A stretch of DNA of 64,000 nucleotides, taken from Parabacteroides chongii (lineage in GTDB: Bacteria > Bacteroidota > Bacteroidia > Bacteroidales > Tannerellaceae). Numbering within the stretch: position 1 is the stretch's first letter; each line of letters begins with the position of its first letter. Of the stretch, positions 43,339-52,193 are shown piece after piece. The stretch lies in NCBI RefSeq assembly GCF_029581355.1, contig NZ_CP120849.1, positions 5,178,501 to 5,242,500 of the forward strand, written 5' to 3'. A program made the position numbers and the translations under genes. Below the pieces are notes generated by a model. That model was not told the DNA's origin and did not search any database. It saw nothing but the letters and a program-made list of their open reading frames with translations.

Positions 43339-44613
43339 ATGAAGAGAAAGATGAAAAGTCCAATTTCCGCCAATCGGTTCGCTATCCACCTGATGGCTAT
43401 GCTGATAGCACTCTGTATCCTACCGGGATGCGTCATGCAGGACCTGGAAGAATGCCCGCCCGTGCCACCTGCAAAAACAGGCAAAGTATGGTTCAAATTC
43501 TCCTTCACCCTCCACAATCAGATGGGGGAAGACGGGACGTATGAAGACCTGTTTGCCCGCTATACCCAAAGCGTAGAAATCTTTATTTTTGATGCCGGCG
43601 GACGATTTATCAAAAAACAGACCGACACACAGGGGCCGTTCACCGACGACTACCGTTTACAAACGGAACTTGCCCCCGGCGACTACCGCGCCATCAGCTG
43701 GGTAAACCTGCACGCCAATCCCGACATCATCCTCCTGCCCGAACCGCAGGAAGGCATTACCACTTTCGACGAGATGCAGGTGCAACTCCGGCACCTCACA
43801 CTCAAAGTCACACCCAACGCCGCCACAGAACCCATCCCGCTGTTTCACGGCGACACACAGACATTTACCATTCGCGCAAACGATGGTTACGACCAGGAGA
43901 TCGTCATCCCCTCGGGTCTGACGCGCGACACTAACCGCATCCGTTTCGCCATAAGCTGGCGCGACAAAGACACGCAGAAACTCTGCCCCCGATGGATGCA
44001 CGCGGATTCCACCCGCATTTATATCGACGATAATTATGGAGCCATCGGTTTCGATAACCTGCCCGTACAAACCGACAGCCTCAATTACATACCCGTCTAC
44101 CTCTCCGGCGGACAGGCTGGTAAAAGCACGTCCGCTACCGGCAACAGCGACAGTGAGGGCGACGAAGCGGCAACCCTGCATGCACAGGCCGGCATGCTCC
44201 GCCTGATGACCTCTTCCACCCCGGGCCTGCGCATCTGCCGCCTGCAACCCGACGGTTCCGAAAAAACGGTTTACCGGGCCGCACTGATGAACGACTTCAT
44301 CTCCCGGCTTTATAAAACACAGGAGGCGCTCGACCGGGAAGACCTTTTCAACATCGAACTCGAATTCACCTGCGAACATGTCTCCGAACCGGACGAACCG
44401 GACGAACCGGACAATCCTGATAATCCTGATAACCCGGACAACCCGGACAACCCGGACAACCCCGACGATCCCGACAATCCCGACAACCCTGACGTTCCGG
44501 ACATTCCGGACATTCCGGTGAACCCCGATAAACCCGGCAAAGAAAGCTGGATTGCCGTTAAGATCAGCATCAACGGCTGGACATTGGTAGACAACGGAGA
44601 TATAGACCTCTGA
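43339..44613 (+). CDS. FimB/Mfa2-type fimbrial anchor lipoprotein with Asp-Pro-Asn repeat stalk
   Basis: 424 residues. Signal with lipobox (LMAMLIALCILPGCVMQDL). The body matches the FimB/Mfa2 family (KVWFKFSFTLHNQMG, SVEIFIFDAGGRFI, LAPGDYRAISWVNLH, LRHLTLKVTP). These proteins anchor the pilus in the outer membrane and limit its length. Residues about 350-398 are a low-complexity stalk of EPD/NPD triplets encoded by 9-base units (44388-44515). After it comes a final domain ending INGWTLVDNGDIDL. Repeat-number variation would change stalk length. Follows the HU-like gene; 22 bases before the next subunit. Confidence 0.88.
   Translation: MKRKMKSPISANRFAIHLMAMLIALCILPGCVMQDLEECPPVPPAKTGKVWFKFSFTLHNQMGEDGTYEDLFARYTQSVEIFIFDAGGRFIKKQTDTQGPFTDDYRLQTELAPGDYRAISWVNLHANPDIILLPEPQEGITTFDEMQVQLRHLTLKVTPNAATEPIPLFHGDTQTFTIRANDGYDQEIVIPSGLTRDTNRIRFAISWRDKDTQKLCPRWMHADSTRIYIDDNYGAIGFDNLPVQTDSLNYIPVYLSGGQAGKSTSATGNSDSEGDEAATLHAQAGMLRLMTSSTPGLRICRLQPDGSEKTVYRAALMNDFISRLYKTQEALDREDLFNIELEFTCEHVSEPDEPDEPDNPDNPDNPDNPDNPDNPDDPDNPDNPDVPDIPDIPVNPDKPGKESWIAVKISINGWTLVDNGDIDL
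44388..44515 (+). repeat. 9-base coding repeats encoding Asn/Glu-Pro-Asp triplets
   Basis: About 14 tandem units of the type AACCCGGAC or AATCCTGAT, coding for (N/E/D)PD triplets in the anchor protein, then VPD and IPD variants. Units differ at third positions, so the tract is old enough to have diverged, but it can still slip in steps of three residues. Confidence 0.9.
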
Positions 44614-44635
44614 TAATATAAAAAAGTAACAGATC

Positions 44636-45703
44636 ATGATAATAACAAGACAATACGGACGATTGGCACACTTTTGCATCACCCTGCTGCTTCCCTGCCT
44701 GCTGGCGGGAAGCCAGGGAGGATGTACCCGCGAAGAGCCTCTCTCCTACGAAGAGCCGGGACAACCCGTTATGATCAGCCTCAGCAACCGGGCGATCAAC
44801 GCCGGAGTATCCGGCGAACAGGTGAATACGCTCCGCATCCTTTTGGTCAACAGGAATAACATCGACCGGACAGTGGTATGTAACCGCTTCGTCAGCAGCC
44901 CGACCGACCCCCTGCTTATAAAAGTGGTCAGCGGAATGTTCGATGTGTATGTAGTGGCCAACGAGATGCCCGACGGCACCGAGTTTACCCCTCTCCGAAA
45001 CGTAAGGAACCTGACAGGTATCAGGCAGGTAGCCCTGCCCTACTCACCCGCCGACCGCAATATGGAAAACATTCCGATGTTCGGCAAAGTAGAGCAAGTA
45101 AATATCACAGCACCGGAAGGCGAAGTATCGTCGACAAATCCGGCATCCGTCACAGTAGCCGGCGTATCCAAAGGACACGAACTGCCTGTCTCTCTCACCC
45201 GGATGGCCAGTAAGGTGAAACTGACGCTCAAACAAAGCAACGGGACATTGAAGGCTGTGGAATTCAATAACCTGCCGGATAAAATTCCTTTGTTCGACGA
45301 TACATATATCACCCCTGACACACGACCGGTCAAGACGGTAGAGACAGGTAAATTCAACCCTGTCATCTCCTCCGACCCGGCCTATCCGATCGCTTCGGAA
45401 CAGGCAGATATCCTGCTGCCTTCGTGGATATTCGCTGATAAAACGAACAGCAGCCAGGCTATACAACTGAAAGCTACTGTCACGGAAGATACGGGCGACA
45501 AATCATACAGCAGTGCCATCGGGCATGCCGCAGGAAGCAGCGACGTACCGAAAGATTATACTATCTTACGGAACAAAGACTATACGCTCACCGCCTTTAT
45601 CACCAACAATACGGTAACAGTCGGCGCTTCCGTCAGCTCCTGGACAGACCTGAATCTGAGCCTCGAAGACGATAAACCGGTCATTCCCCCTGTTGCACCC
45701 TGA
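44636..45703 (+). CDS. Minor fimbrial subunit lipoprotein
   Basis: 355 residues. Signal with lipobox (LPCLLAGSQGGCTREE). Fimbrillin-type beta domains: INAGVSGEQVNTLRILLVNR, MFDVYVVANEMPDGTEF, LTRMASKVKLTLKQSNGTLK, NKDYTLTAFITNNTVTVGAS. It is probably an accessory subunit of the FimC/Mfa3 kind that sits between shaft and tip. The C-terminus ends LEDDKPVIPPVAP, loosely similar to the acidic tails of the HU-like proteins, possibly by chance. Operon spacing 22 and 27 bases. Confidence 0.8.
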   Translation: MIITRQYGRLAHFCITLLLPCLLAGSQGGCTREEPLSYEEPGQPVMISLSNRAINAGVSGEQVNTLRILLVNRNNIDRTVVCNRFVSSPTDPLLIKVVSGMFDVYVVANEMPDGTEFTPLRNVRNLTGIRQVALPYSPADRNMENIPMFGKVEQVNITAPEGEVSSTNPASVTVAGVSKGHELPVSLTRMASKVKLTLKQSNGTLKAVEFNNLPDKIPLFDDTYITPDTRPVKTVETGKFNPVISSDPAYPIASEQADILLPSWIFADKTNSSQAIQLKATVTEDTGDKSYSSAIGHAAGSSDVPKDYTILRNKDYTLTAFITNNTVTVGASVSSWTDLNLSLEDDKPVIPPVAP

Positions 45704-45730
45704 TGTCAACTCCATAAAAACATTGATAAG

Positions 45731-47776
45731 ATGAAACGATATGTATATACAACTTCAACCCGTCTGATGGTCCTTCTTTTTATCGGAGCATGCCTTTTTA
45801 GCGGCTGTTCCGAAGAAGAGGCCGTCGGTCCCGGGAAAGAGACGGGCAACGGCCCCTCCCTCTCCATCATGGCGGCTGTCAGCCCGAGCATTCCGACACG
45901 GGCTTCAGACGACCCGTCGACAGATGTCAGAAACGAAAATGGTTCCTGGATAAGATATCTGACTATATTCCTGTTCGCTACAAATGCGACAGACAGCGAT
46001 AGACCTTTATTAACAAAAACCATCCAGGTGACAAATAATCCCGCTCAGCAAAACCAGGCCAACCGGATGCAATTGACCGCCGATGAACTAAAACGGGCCG
46101 GTATCGGATTCGGATCGCATGTGGCGATTTATGCAATCGCAAACTATATCCCCGCAAATGCGGAAACCCTGACAAAAAAGCAGGTGATATCACTAACGCC
46201 ACCTCTGCCGAAATACCAACAAGCAGGTGCCTGGGGAATGAGCGTTGTCCCTATGAGCGGGACAATACCGGACTACGAAATTACTTCCAATGATAATCAG
46301 ACGATATCGCTGGATATGCAACGTGCCGTGATACGGATAAAAGTTTCTATTACGGATGCCGAATTCGACTACGACAAATATCTCGACGGAAAATATAGCT
46401 GGGGAATAAGCTCGATCAAGCTTTACAACGATTTCGTCGCCACCTATTTATGGAATGAAGGAATTCCCGCAAGTCCTGCCTGCCGTACTGAAAATGCGGG
46501 AATCGGAACAACTACTTTAAGCTATCCGCCAGGTGATAATTTGACAGTCGGGCCTTTCTATCTGAATTGTAACGAAACATCGGCAGTCCATACAACATCT
46601 GCCCCGATTAAGGTAAAGGTAAATGGTATTCGTTATAATGAAAACAATATCGAAACTCCTTTTGAATACACGATAGACTTGAAAAAAAGCGACGGTTCGT
46701 ATACATTCGAACGAAATACCAGCCTGACCGCCAACCTGACACTGAAAGCCGGTTCGGTAGAGCTGAAAACCGAAGTTCTACCCTGGGATGGGGAGGTTGA
46801 TGCCAGCGGAGCGGAAAAGCCAATGGACATAGCACCTAAAGCCAATTGCTACATCGTAAAGCCGGGAAGTACAATCCTCATTCCGGTATCGCAAGTACAG
46901 GATGCTTATAATTTCAATAGTACCATTACCCCTATTGCCGCAGATGAAAAACTGACTACCAAACTGATCTGGACAGATGTGAAAGGAGCCACATCCGGAA
47001 AGGGGCTGGCAAATGATGCCTCTGTTGCCGAAATCGAAGTATTAGGAAAAGGACCGGATGCATTACTCCGTGTAGTCGCCGGCACACAACCGGGTAACAG
47101 TGTGGTTGCCATACGAACTGAATATGCAGACAGATGGAGTTGGCATATCTGGGTAACGGATTATGATCCGGAAACAGACAATATAGTTAACGGAGCTTAC
47201 ACATTTATGGACCGGAACATCGGTGCCCTTAGTAATACACCTTCCTCTTCCGGAGATAACAGTACCGGTGTGGTCGGAACATATTATCAATGGGGACGTC
47301 ACACTCCCCTACAGTCAAAAGCCTTTTCCGGTGACTTACCTGCCTTAATATATAATGCAGACGGGACCATACAAGTCCGGGATCAGGTTGTGCCCATTTC
47401 AATCGGCCAAGTATCCCAAAGACCCTTATCTTTTTTTACAAGCAATTATAGTGCAAAGCAGGAATTATGGGATAACGGTGGGAAAAAAACACCTTTAGAC
47501 CCATGTCCGGCGGGATGGCGTGTGCCGCTCAAGACTGCATGGGACGGTGCTAATTTCGGTGAAGTTAAGACAAATGGAGTTCAGACAGATGCGGGGTTCT
47601 ATCCCACATCGCAGGCTTTTATGGCATTTAATTCAATTGATGGTAAATTCAAACCATTCTTTTGGACCGCAAGTACTTATCTGGAAAACAGACCTTATTG
47701 CTACAATGGCAATTCAGAATATTTTTCCGATATGCCGGACTATTTCGGCCTTCCCGTACGCTGTGTAAAAGAATAA
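45731..47776 (+). CDS. Large fimbrial lipoprotein with C-terminal paralogous domain (probable tip adhesin)
   Basis: 681 residues. Lipoprotein signal (LLFIGACLFSGCSEEE). The N-terminal half is a fimbrillin/DUF4906-like region (WIRYLTIFLFATNATDSD, VAIYAIANYIPA, DMQRAVIRIKVSITDAE). A shared middle module begins at NCYIVKPGSTILIPVS (WTDVKGATSGKG, WSWHIWVTDYDPETD). The C-terminal module (YTFMDRNIGALS, VVGTYYQWGRHTPL, DPCPAGWRVPLKTAW, LPVRCVKE) is the domain first described in Fibrobacter paralogous proteins. Length and position suggest an adhesive tip. Partial paralogue of the next gene. Confidence 0.78.
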   Translation: MKRYVYTTSTRLMVLLFIGACLFSGCSEEEAVGPGKETGNGPSLSIMAAVSPSIPTRASDDPSTDVRNENGSWIRYLTIFLFATNATDSDRPLLTKTIQVTNNPAQQNQANRMQLTADELKRAGIGFGSHVAIYAIANYIPANAETLTKKQVISLTPPLPKYQQAGAWGMSVVPMSGTIPDYEITSNDNQTISLDMQRAVIRIKVSITDAEFDYDKYLDGKYSWGISSIKLYNDFVATYLWNEGIPASPACRTENAGIGTTTLSYPPGDNLTVGPFYLNCNETSAVHTTSAPIKVKVNGIRYNENNIETPFEYTIDLKKSDGSYTFERNTSLTANLTLKAGSVELKTEVLPWDGEVDASGAEKPMDIAPKANCYIVKPGSTILIPVSQVQDAYNFNSTITPIAADEKLTTKLIWTDVKGATSGKGLANDASVAEIEVLGKGPDALLRVVAGTQPGNSVVAIRTEYADRWSWHIWVTDYDPETDNIVNGAYTFMDRNIGALSNTPSSSGDNSTGVVGTYYQWGRHTPLQSKAFSGDLPALIYNADGTIQVRDQVVPISIGQVSQRPLSFFTSNYSAKQELWDNGGKKTPLDPCPAGWRVPLKTAWDGANFGEVKTNGVQTDAGFYPTSQAFMAFNSIDGKFKPFFWTASTYLENRPYCYNGNSEYFSDMPDYFGLPVRCVKE

Positions 47777-47804
47777 GCAATAGCATTAAAAAAATATTAT
47801 AATC

Positions 47805-49730
47805 ATGACATACCTCAGATACATCTTTTTATCGTTTTTACTTCTTCTGTCGTTCGCTAGCTGTACGCAGGATGAAGCAGGAATTGTTGTACCCGGTGAA
47901 ATCAGGCTTACACTGAATATACCCGGTGCAGTGTTGTCTAAAAGTCTCGACTCCGAAGCCGGAGAAAGTACTATTACAAACGTCTATCTGTTGTTTTACC
48001 CACAGGGTGCAGCAGATACGGATGCTCCCGTATTCTTTTACGCCCAGACCGGTCTGAATGCCGAAAGCGGCTCCTGGAGCAAAACTTTCAAAACTACCGA
48101 AATGCCGCAACTCGAACCTCACGTCACCTACGATGTCTACGCGCTTGCCAGCTTACCCGACGGTGTCATACCACCGACAGCAACAACGACAAAGGCAACG
48201 CTTCTGGATATGCAGGAGAAGCTGACCGACCAGAATGCTTCATCCCGGGTTATCTCCTTTTCGGGCACGTCGACCTATACTACCGGCACACTGGGTGAAC
48301 AGATAATCGATCTGAAGCGTACGGTGGCCCGTTTCGACATTACGCTCGATAATCAGACATCCGCACAAAATATAACGCTTACGCTGATAGAAGAACCGTC
48401 ATCCGTCTTTTATCTGAAAGACAAAACCGAAAGTCCGCTTACGAACTCCAACCAACCGGCCAGCAATATAGCCGGGAATCGCTATCGTTTCTATTTGTAC
48501 GAACATACTACCGGAAGCCGGCCTGTCCGCATATATGTCAGCGGGACTACCTTGGGAGGCGAACCTATCTCCCACTATATAGCGGTACAGCCCGACGGTA
48601 GTAGCGAAATCAAACGAAACTATATCTATAACATCACCCTGACACTATTTGAAAACGATATCACTGTATCGACCGACAAGCCGACCGATTGGAGTGAAAT
48701 ACAAAATAATGCGCCTTCGTTCAGCAATATCGCCTCGCAACCGTACTCAAACACCTATATTGTAGCCCCCGGCAGCAAGCCTATCCGTATCCCGGTAGGC
48801 CGTCCGAACCAGGCTAACCTGGTAAACAGCTCCATCCCGGTCATAGCAGCCTGGGAAAATCTGGAAGCCGTGCTGGTCTGGACAGATGTGAAAGGAGCCG
48901 TCTCCGGACTCGGAATGGCTGTCGATGCATCTATTGCAGATATACAGATAACCGGCAGAGGTCCTGAAGCCTCCTTGCTGGTAACTCCCGGGACAAAACC
49001 CGGTAACAGCGTAGTGGCTGTACGGAAGGTTGGAGGCGATATCAAATGGAGCTGGCAAATCTGGGTAACCGATTACAATCCGGATACTGCCGCCGGAGGA
49101 ACGCTGACGACGGGTACTAAGACATATACCTATATGGACCGGAACCTCGGTGCCCTTACCAATACGGGCGAAGAGAACGTAATCGGTACATATTACCAAT
49201 GGGGACGCCCTACGCCGTTTCCGGTCAAAAAAAACGGAGAGCTGCAACTCGCCCCTGTCTACGACGCAGAAGGGAATGAGGTAAAAGTCAATAACGGTGG
49301 TGACAATATTATAAAAAATGATATCAGCGAGTTAATAGCTATCCCGCTCTCCTTTGCAAATGATAACTATTTTCACGAAGATAATTTATGGAAGCTTTCT
49401 ACCAAAACTATTTTCGATCCTTGTCCGGAAGGCTGGTGCGTACCTCCAAGAGATTTTTGGAACAACATCAAATACACTCCTGTAAATGAAAGTGCAAAAG
49501 TTATCGGTTATAAAGCAGAAACCTCAGGCATATTCTTTCCTATAACATATTGTATAAACAAAGACGACGGAAAAAGTATTAAAGATCTCTCAAAGGTATA
49601 TCACTGGACTTGTGAACAATATGGATCACTTAATCTGGTAACTTATCATTATGTCAGTGAGGAGGATGGTTCAGATTGCACTTACAACAATCCTTCGTGG
49701 GGATTTCCGGTACGTTGCGTAAAAGAATAA
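47805..49730 (+). CDS. Second large fimbrial lipoprotein, paralogue of the preceding gene
   Basis: 641 residues. Lipobox FASCTQDE. The N-terminal part (SLDSEAGESTITNVYLLFYP, DVYALASLPDGV, LKRTVARFDITLDN) differs from the preceding protein and matches the protein at 50477. The middle and C-terminal modules (YIVAPGSKPIRIPVG, VWTDVKGAVSGLGM, WSWQIWVTDYNPDT, YTYMDRNLGALTNTG, IGTYYQWGRPTPFPV, FDPCPEGWCVPP, PVRCVKE) match the preceding one. The pair thus shares one adhesive head on two different bases. Possibly alternative tips. 28 and 44 bases from its neighbours. Confidence 0.78.
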   Translation: MTYLRYIFLSFLLLLSFASCTQDEAGIVVPGEIRLTLNIPGAVLSKSLDSEAGESTITNVYLLFYPQGAADTDAPVFFYAQTGLNAESGSWSKTFKTTEMPQLEPHVTYDVYALASLPDGVIPPTATTTKATLLDMQEKLTDQNASSRVISFSGTSTYTTGTLGEQIIDLKRTVARFDITLDNQTSAQNITLTLIEEPSSVFYLKDKTESPLTNSNQPASNIAGNRYRFYLYEHTTGSRPVRIYVSGTTLGGEPISHYIAVQPDGSSEIKRNYIYNITLTLFENDITVSTDKPTDWSEIQNNAPSFSNIASQPYSNTYIVAPGSKPIRIPVGRPNQANLVNSSIPVIAAWENLEAVLVWTDVKGAVSGLGMAVDASIADIQITGRGPEASLLVTPGTKPGNSVVAVRKVGGDIKWSWQIWVTDYNPDTAAGGTLTTGTKTYTYMDRNLGALTNTGEENVIGTYYQWGRPTPFPVKKNGELQLAPVYDAEGNEVKVNNGGDNIIKNDISELIAIPLSFANDNYFHEDNLWKLSTKTIFDPCPEGWCVPPRDFWNNIKYTPVNESAKVIGYKAETSGIFFPITYCINKDDGKSIKDLSKVYHWTCEQYGSLNLVTYHYVSEEDGSDCTYNNPSWGFPVRCVKE

Positions 49731-49774
49731 GACCAATCATAAGTATTAATTTAATATAAAAAACAAAGAGAAGT

Positions 49775-50440
49775 ATGTATAAAAAATTATTAGCGGAAGC
49801 AATCGGCACGATGGTACTGGTATTAATGGGATGCGGTACCGCAGTATTCAACGGAGGAGCGACCTCGGTCGCAGCAGTTTTGACAATCGCGTTCGGATTC
49901 GGATTGTCTGTTGTAGCAATGGCATATGCAATAGGACATATTTCAGGATGCCATATCAACCCGGCAATCACCTGGGGAGTGTTGCTGACCGGCAGAATGT
50001 CCGGCAAAGAAGCGGCTGGCTATATGGGTGCACAGGTAGTCGGAGCACTGGTCGGTTCGACATTCTTATATATTATCGCATCCGGTATGGGACTCGAAGG
50101 AACCGGGGCCAATTCATACGGGGAAGGTCATTTGATCCCTGCGATCGTGGCCGAAATCATCTTTACCGCGATCTTCGTTTTTGTCGTTTTAGGCACAACG
50201 GCAAAAGAGAACCAGACTTCCAACTGGGCGGGATTAGCGATCGGATTATGCCTGGTACTGGTACATATTGTTTGTATTCCTATCACAGGTACGTCTGTCA
50301 ATCCGGCGAGAAGCATTGCTCCGGCCCTGTTTGCCGGCGGGATTGCCTTGCAGCAATTATGGGTATTTATTCTTGCTCCATTTGCCGGTGCTACATTAGC
50401 TGCCATACTATGGAAAGTAATTGGAGAGAAGAAAGAATAA
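49775..50440 (+). CDS. aqpZ: Aquaporin (MIP family, AqpZ-like)
   Basis: 221 residues, six membrane helices. The two pore motifs are intact: HISGCHINPAITWG and GTSVNPARSIAPALF. AEAIGTMVLVLMGCGTAVF at the start is typical of AqpZ. It carries water across the inner membrane. It is out of place: 44 bases after an adhesin-like gene and 36 before another fimbrial gene on the same strand, without a clear promoter of its own, so it seems to be part of the switched fimbrial operon. Confidence 0.95.
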   Translation: MYKKLLAEAIGTMVLVLMGCGTAVFNGGATSVAAVLTIAFGFGLSVVAMAYAIGHISGCHINPAITWGVLLTGRMSGKEAAGYMGAQVVGALVGSTFLYIIASGMGLEGTGANSYGEGHLIPAIVAEIIFTAIFVFVVLGTTAKENQTSNWAGLAIGLCLVLVHIVCIPITGTSVNPARSIAPALFAGGIALQQLWVFILAPFAGATLAAILWKVIGEKKE

Positions 50441-50476
50441 GGAAGGATTTTGCAAACAACCAAATAGATATTCTGT

Positions 50477-51418
50477 ATGAAACATAGCAAACATATTTTA
50501 CTCCCGTTTGTCATCCTGCTGCTACTGGCAGGATGTACAAAAGAAGAGTTGCCGGACATAACCGGCGACACTTCCGGCATTACGGTCAACCTCCGGGTGG
50601 CAGATCCGCTCCCCGATGGCGGGGAAAAGGCACAGACTACCCTGTTCCGGTCGGTTGCAGGAAGTATGCGTACCGGGCGAATTACCACCAGGTCGGCATC
50701 GCTCGATCCGCTGCCAGGTGAAAGCCTGATCACCAACGCATACGTGTTGTTTTATACTAAAAATGCAACAGAAAGTACTCCTGCTGCCGCTTTTCAGTCC
50801 GCCACAGGACTAAATTCGGAGGCCGGGTGCAGTATTGAATTCGACCATTCACTCCTTACTCAGCTCACGGCAGGCAGCGAATACGACATTTTCGTCCTCG
50901 CCAGTCTGCCTGCATCGACTCCCCCACCCTACTCAGGAATGACCAAAGGGGCATTCATGGCGTTGAACGAACAGCAATTCGAACGCTCTGCGGCAGCACC
51001 GGGCATTTCCTTTTTCGGGCACGGTTCGTTCATACACGACAAGGGCAACAGGAAAACGTTTAATGTCGAAATCTCCCGCACCGTAGCCCGTCTGGATATC
51101 ACTGTAAGCGGAATTCTTTCAAGGGATGGAGCCCTTCTCCGGATCATCGACCAGGCGGCAACCGTCCCTTATCATCCGGGAGGCACTGTCACCACACCAG
51201 TCCGGTATTATAAAAGCATATCGAGGAGCAACACGGGTTTTTACCGGTTTTACGTTTACCCGAATTATACAGGAGGGGATGAGTATGGCAAAGCACGCTT
51301 ATATATCTCCGCACACTTTGGTGACGTCGGCGCTGCATCCCACGTCTACGAGCCGGTCCTGATAAACAACGGGACGATAGAGCGGAATAAGATTTATGAG
51401 ATTAGCTGTGTCTTGTAG
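50477..51418 (+). CDS. Shortened fimbrial lipoprotein, paralogue of the base of the 47805 protein
   Basis: 313 residues. Lipoprotein signal (VILLLLAGCTKEELPD). It aligns with the first half of the 641-residue protein: SLITNAYVLFYTKNATES with TITNVYLLFYPQ, YDIFVLASLPAS with YDVYALASLPDG, VEISRTVARLDITVSG with the same block, and an end at IERNKIYEISCVL. The adhesive middle and C-terminal modules are absent. Either a separate minor subunit or a base without head, perhaps a recombination partner for the larger gene. Confidence 0.75.
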   Translation: MKHSKHILLPFVILLLLAGCTKEELPDITGDTSGITVNLRVADPLPDGGEKAQTTLFRSVAGSMRTGRITTRSASLDPLPGESLITNAYVLFYTKNATESTPAAAFQSATGLNSEAGCSIEFDHSLLTQLTAGSEYDIFVLASLPASTPPPYSGMTKGAFMALNEQQFERSAAAPGISFFGHGSFIHDKGNRKTFNVEISRTVARLDITVSGILSRDGALLRIIDQAATVPYHPGGTVTTPVRYYKSISRSNTGFYRFYVYPNYTGGDEYGKARLYISAHFGDVGAASHVYEPVLINNGTIERNKIYEISCVL

Positions 51419-51455
51419 GCCGACGTAATCTCATAGCAAACAAATCATCAATACT

Positions 51456-51794
51456 ATGGACATTCAACAAATATTAGCGTTAGAGAACAAGAATACCCAT
51501 AAAATATACCTCTATATCGATCTGGTAAACAACCTGTTCATTGCATACGAATTCTCAGCTTATTTGCTCACCAAGTTGTTCGACACGCTGGAACTGAAAG
51601 CACAGAAACTAACAACTTCGGAAGAGGAGGTTGTCTATACCACCCGTATCCCCGACCGACTCGCTGTAAAAACATTCACCGGCCATAATACAACGGTAAG
51701 CGAACAATATATAAAAGTAGTCCTCGACGACATAATCGCCTGCACCCGCTGGCGAGTCGAGTTCAATAAACGAAAGAAGGAGATCGATTCATAA
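51456..51794 (+). CDS. Unknown 112-residue protein at the end of the fimbrial operon
   Basis: Not recognised. No signal peptide or membrane segment. Composition is that of a cytoplasmic alpha/beta protein (IYLYIDLVNNLFIAYEFSAY, LLTKLFDTLELKAQKL, QYIKVVLDDIIACTRWRVEF). It lies 37 bases after the shortened lipoprotein gene on the same strand and just before the Rpn remnant. It could be the last operon gene or an accessory of the vanished Rpn copy. Confidence 0.55.
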   Translation: MDIQQILALENKNTHKIYLYIDLVNNLFIAYEFSAYLLTKLFDTLELKAQKLTTSEEEVVYTTRIPDRLAVKTFTGHNTTVSEQYIKVVLDDIIACTRWRVEFNKRKKEIDS

Positions 51795-51798
51795 AGTA

Positions 51799-52002
51799 GA
51801 TCATGGAACGATTACCCGAAGAACTGAACAGATACCCGTTTGGAAGATGGCATGGAAAAAGGAATTGCTTATAAATCGAATCAGCCAGGTTGCTATACAT
51901 GAAAAGCCGCCTGGCTGATTTTATTTTAGCTCATCTTTTTGAACTTTTCCCCTCTTTTCTCTTATTTATTTACTATTCATCTCCCGTGTGCCGAGTAAAA
52001 TA
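51799..52002 (+). pseudogene. Decayed Rpn-family gene remnant with its terminator
   Basis: The stretch matches three separate parts of the Rpn gene at 37586 and its 3' flank. ATCATGGAACGATTACCCGA (51800 on) equals 38173 on. A fragment around ATGGAAAAAGG (about 51831-51862) equals 38318-38349. GCTTATAAATCGAATCAGCC onward equals 38471 onward, including the hairpin at 51879-51920 and the following A/T-rich tail. Two internal deletions removed most of the gene. Confidence 0.8.
51879..51920 (+). terminator. Rpn-type terminator hairpin (third copy)
   Basis: AATCAGCCAGG (51879-51889) pairs with its complement at 51910-51920, followed by TTATTTT. It now ends the first fimbrial operon. Confidence 0.8.
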
Positions 52003-52079
52003 ATCGAGGGTGGTAAACCTATCACCGCAGTGGTATTCCTATCAATCGTCTCAAAACCTCTCCGAAAACCCCAATTATT

Positions 52080-52105
52080 TTGTCTCATTTTGCAAATTGT
52101 TACAG
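52080..52105. promoter_or_regulatory. Second copy of the 26-bp operator-like palindrome
   Basis: Matches 22 of 26 positions of the perfect palindrome at 16543-16568, including the centre ATTTTGCAAA and the right half TGTTACA. It lies 88 bases before the first gene of the second fimbrillin cluster. About 40 bases to its left the sequence GGTATTCCTATCA is also shared with the 16.5-kb locus, so this is a degenerate copy of a whole regulatory region. Confidence 0.65.
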
Positions 52106-52193
52106 ATTCCTTGTTGCGTCCGACTACATTTAGGCTAAAATCAGTCATCACCATAACAACACTATTATTAATAATAAAGAAAGGAATCTGTTT

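Noticed and set aside
43657..44682. 341-codon minus-strand open frame over the Asp-Pro repeat
   Set aside because: Produced by the repeat and the codon bias of the anchor gene.
45660..45703. LEDDKPVIPPVAP end of the minor subunit as a fourth DDRP tail
   Set aside because: Only a loose match, in an exported protein of another family; likely coincidence.
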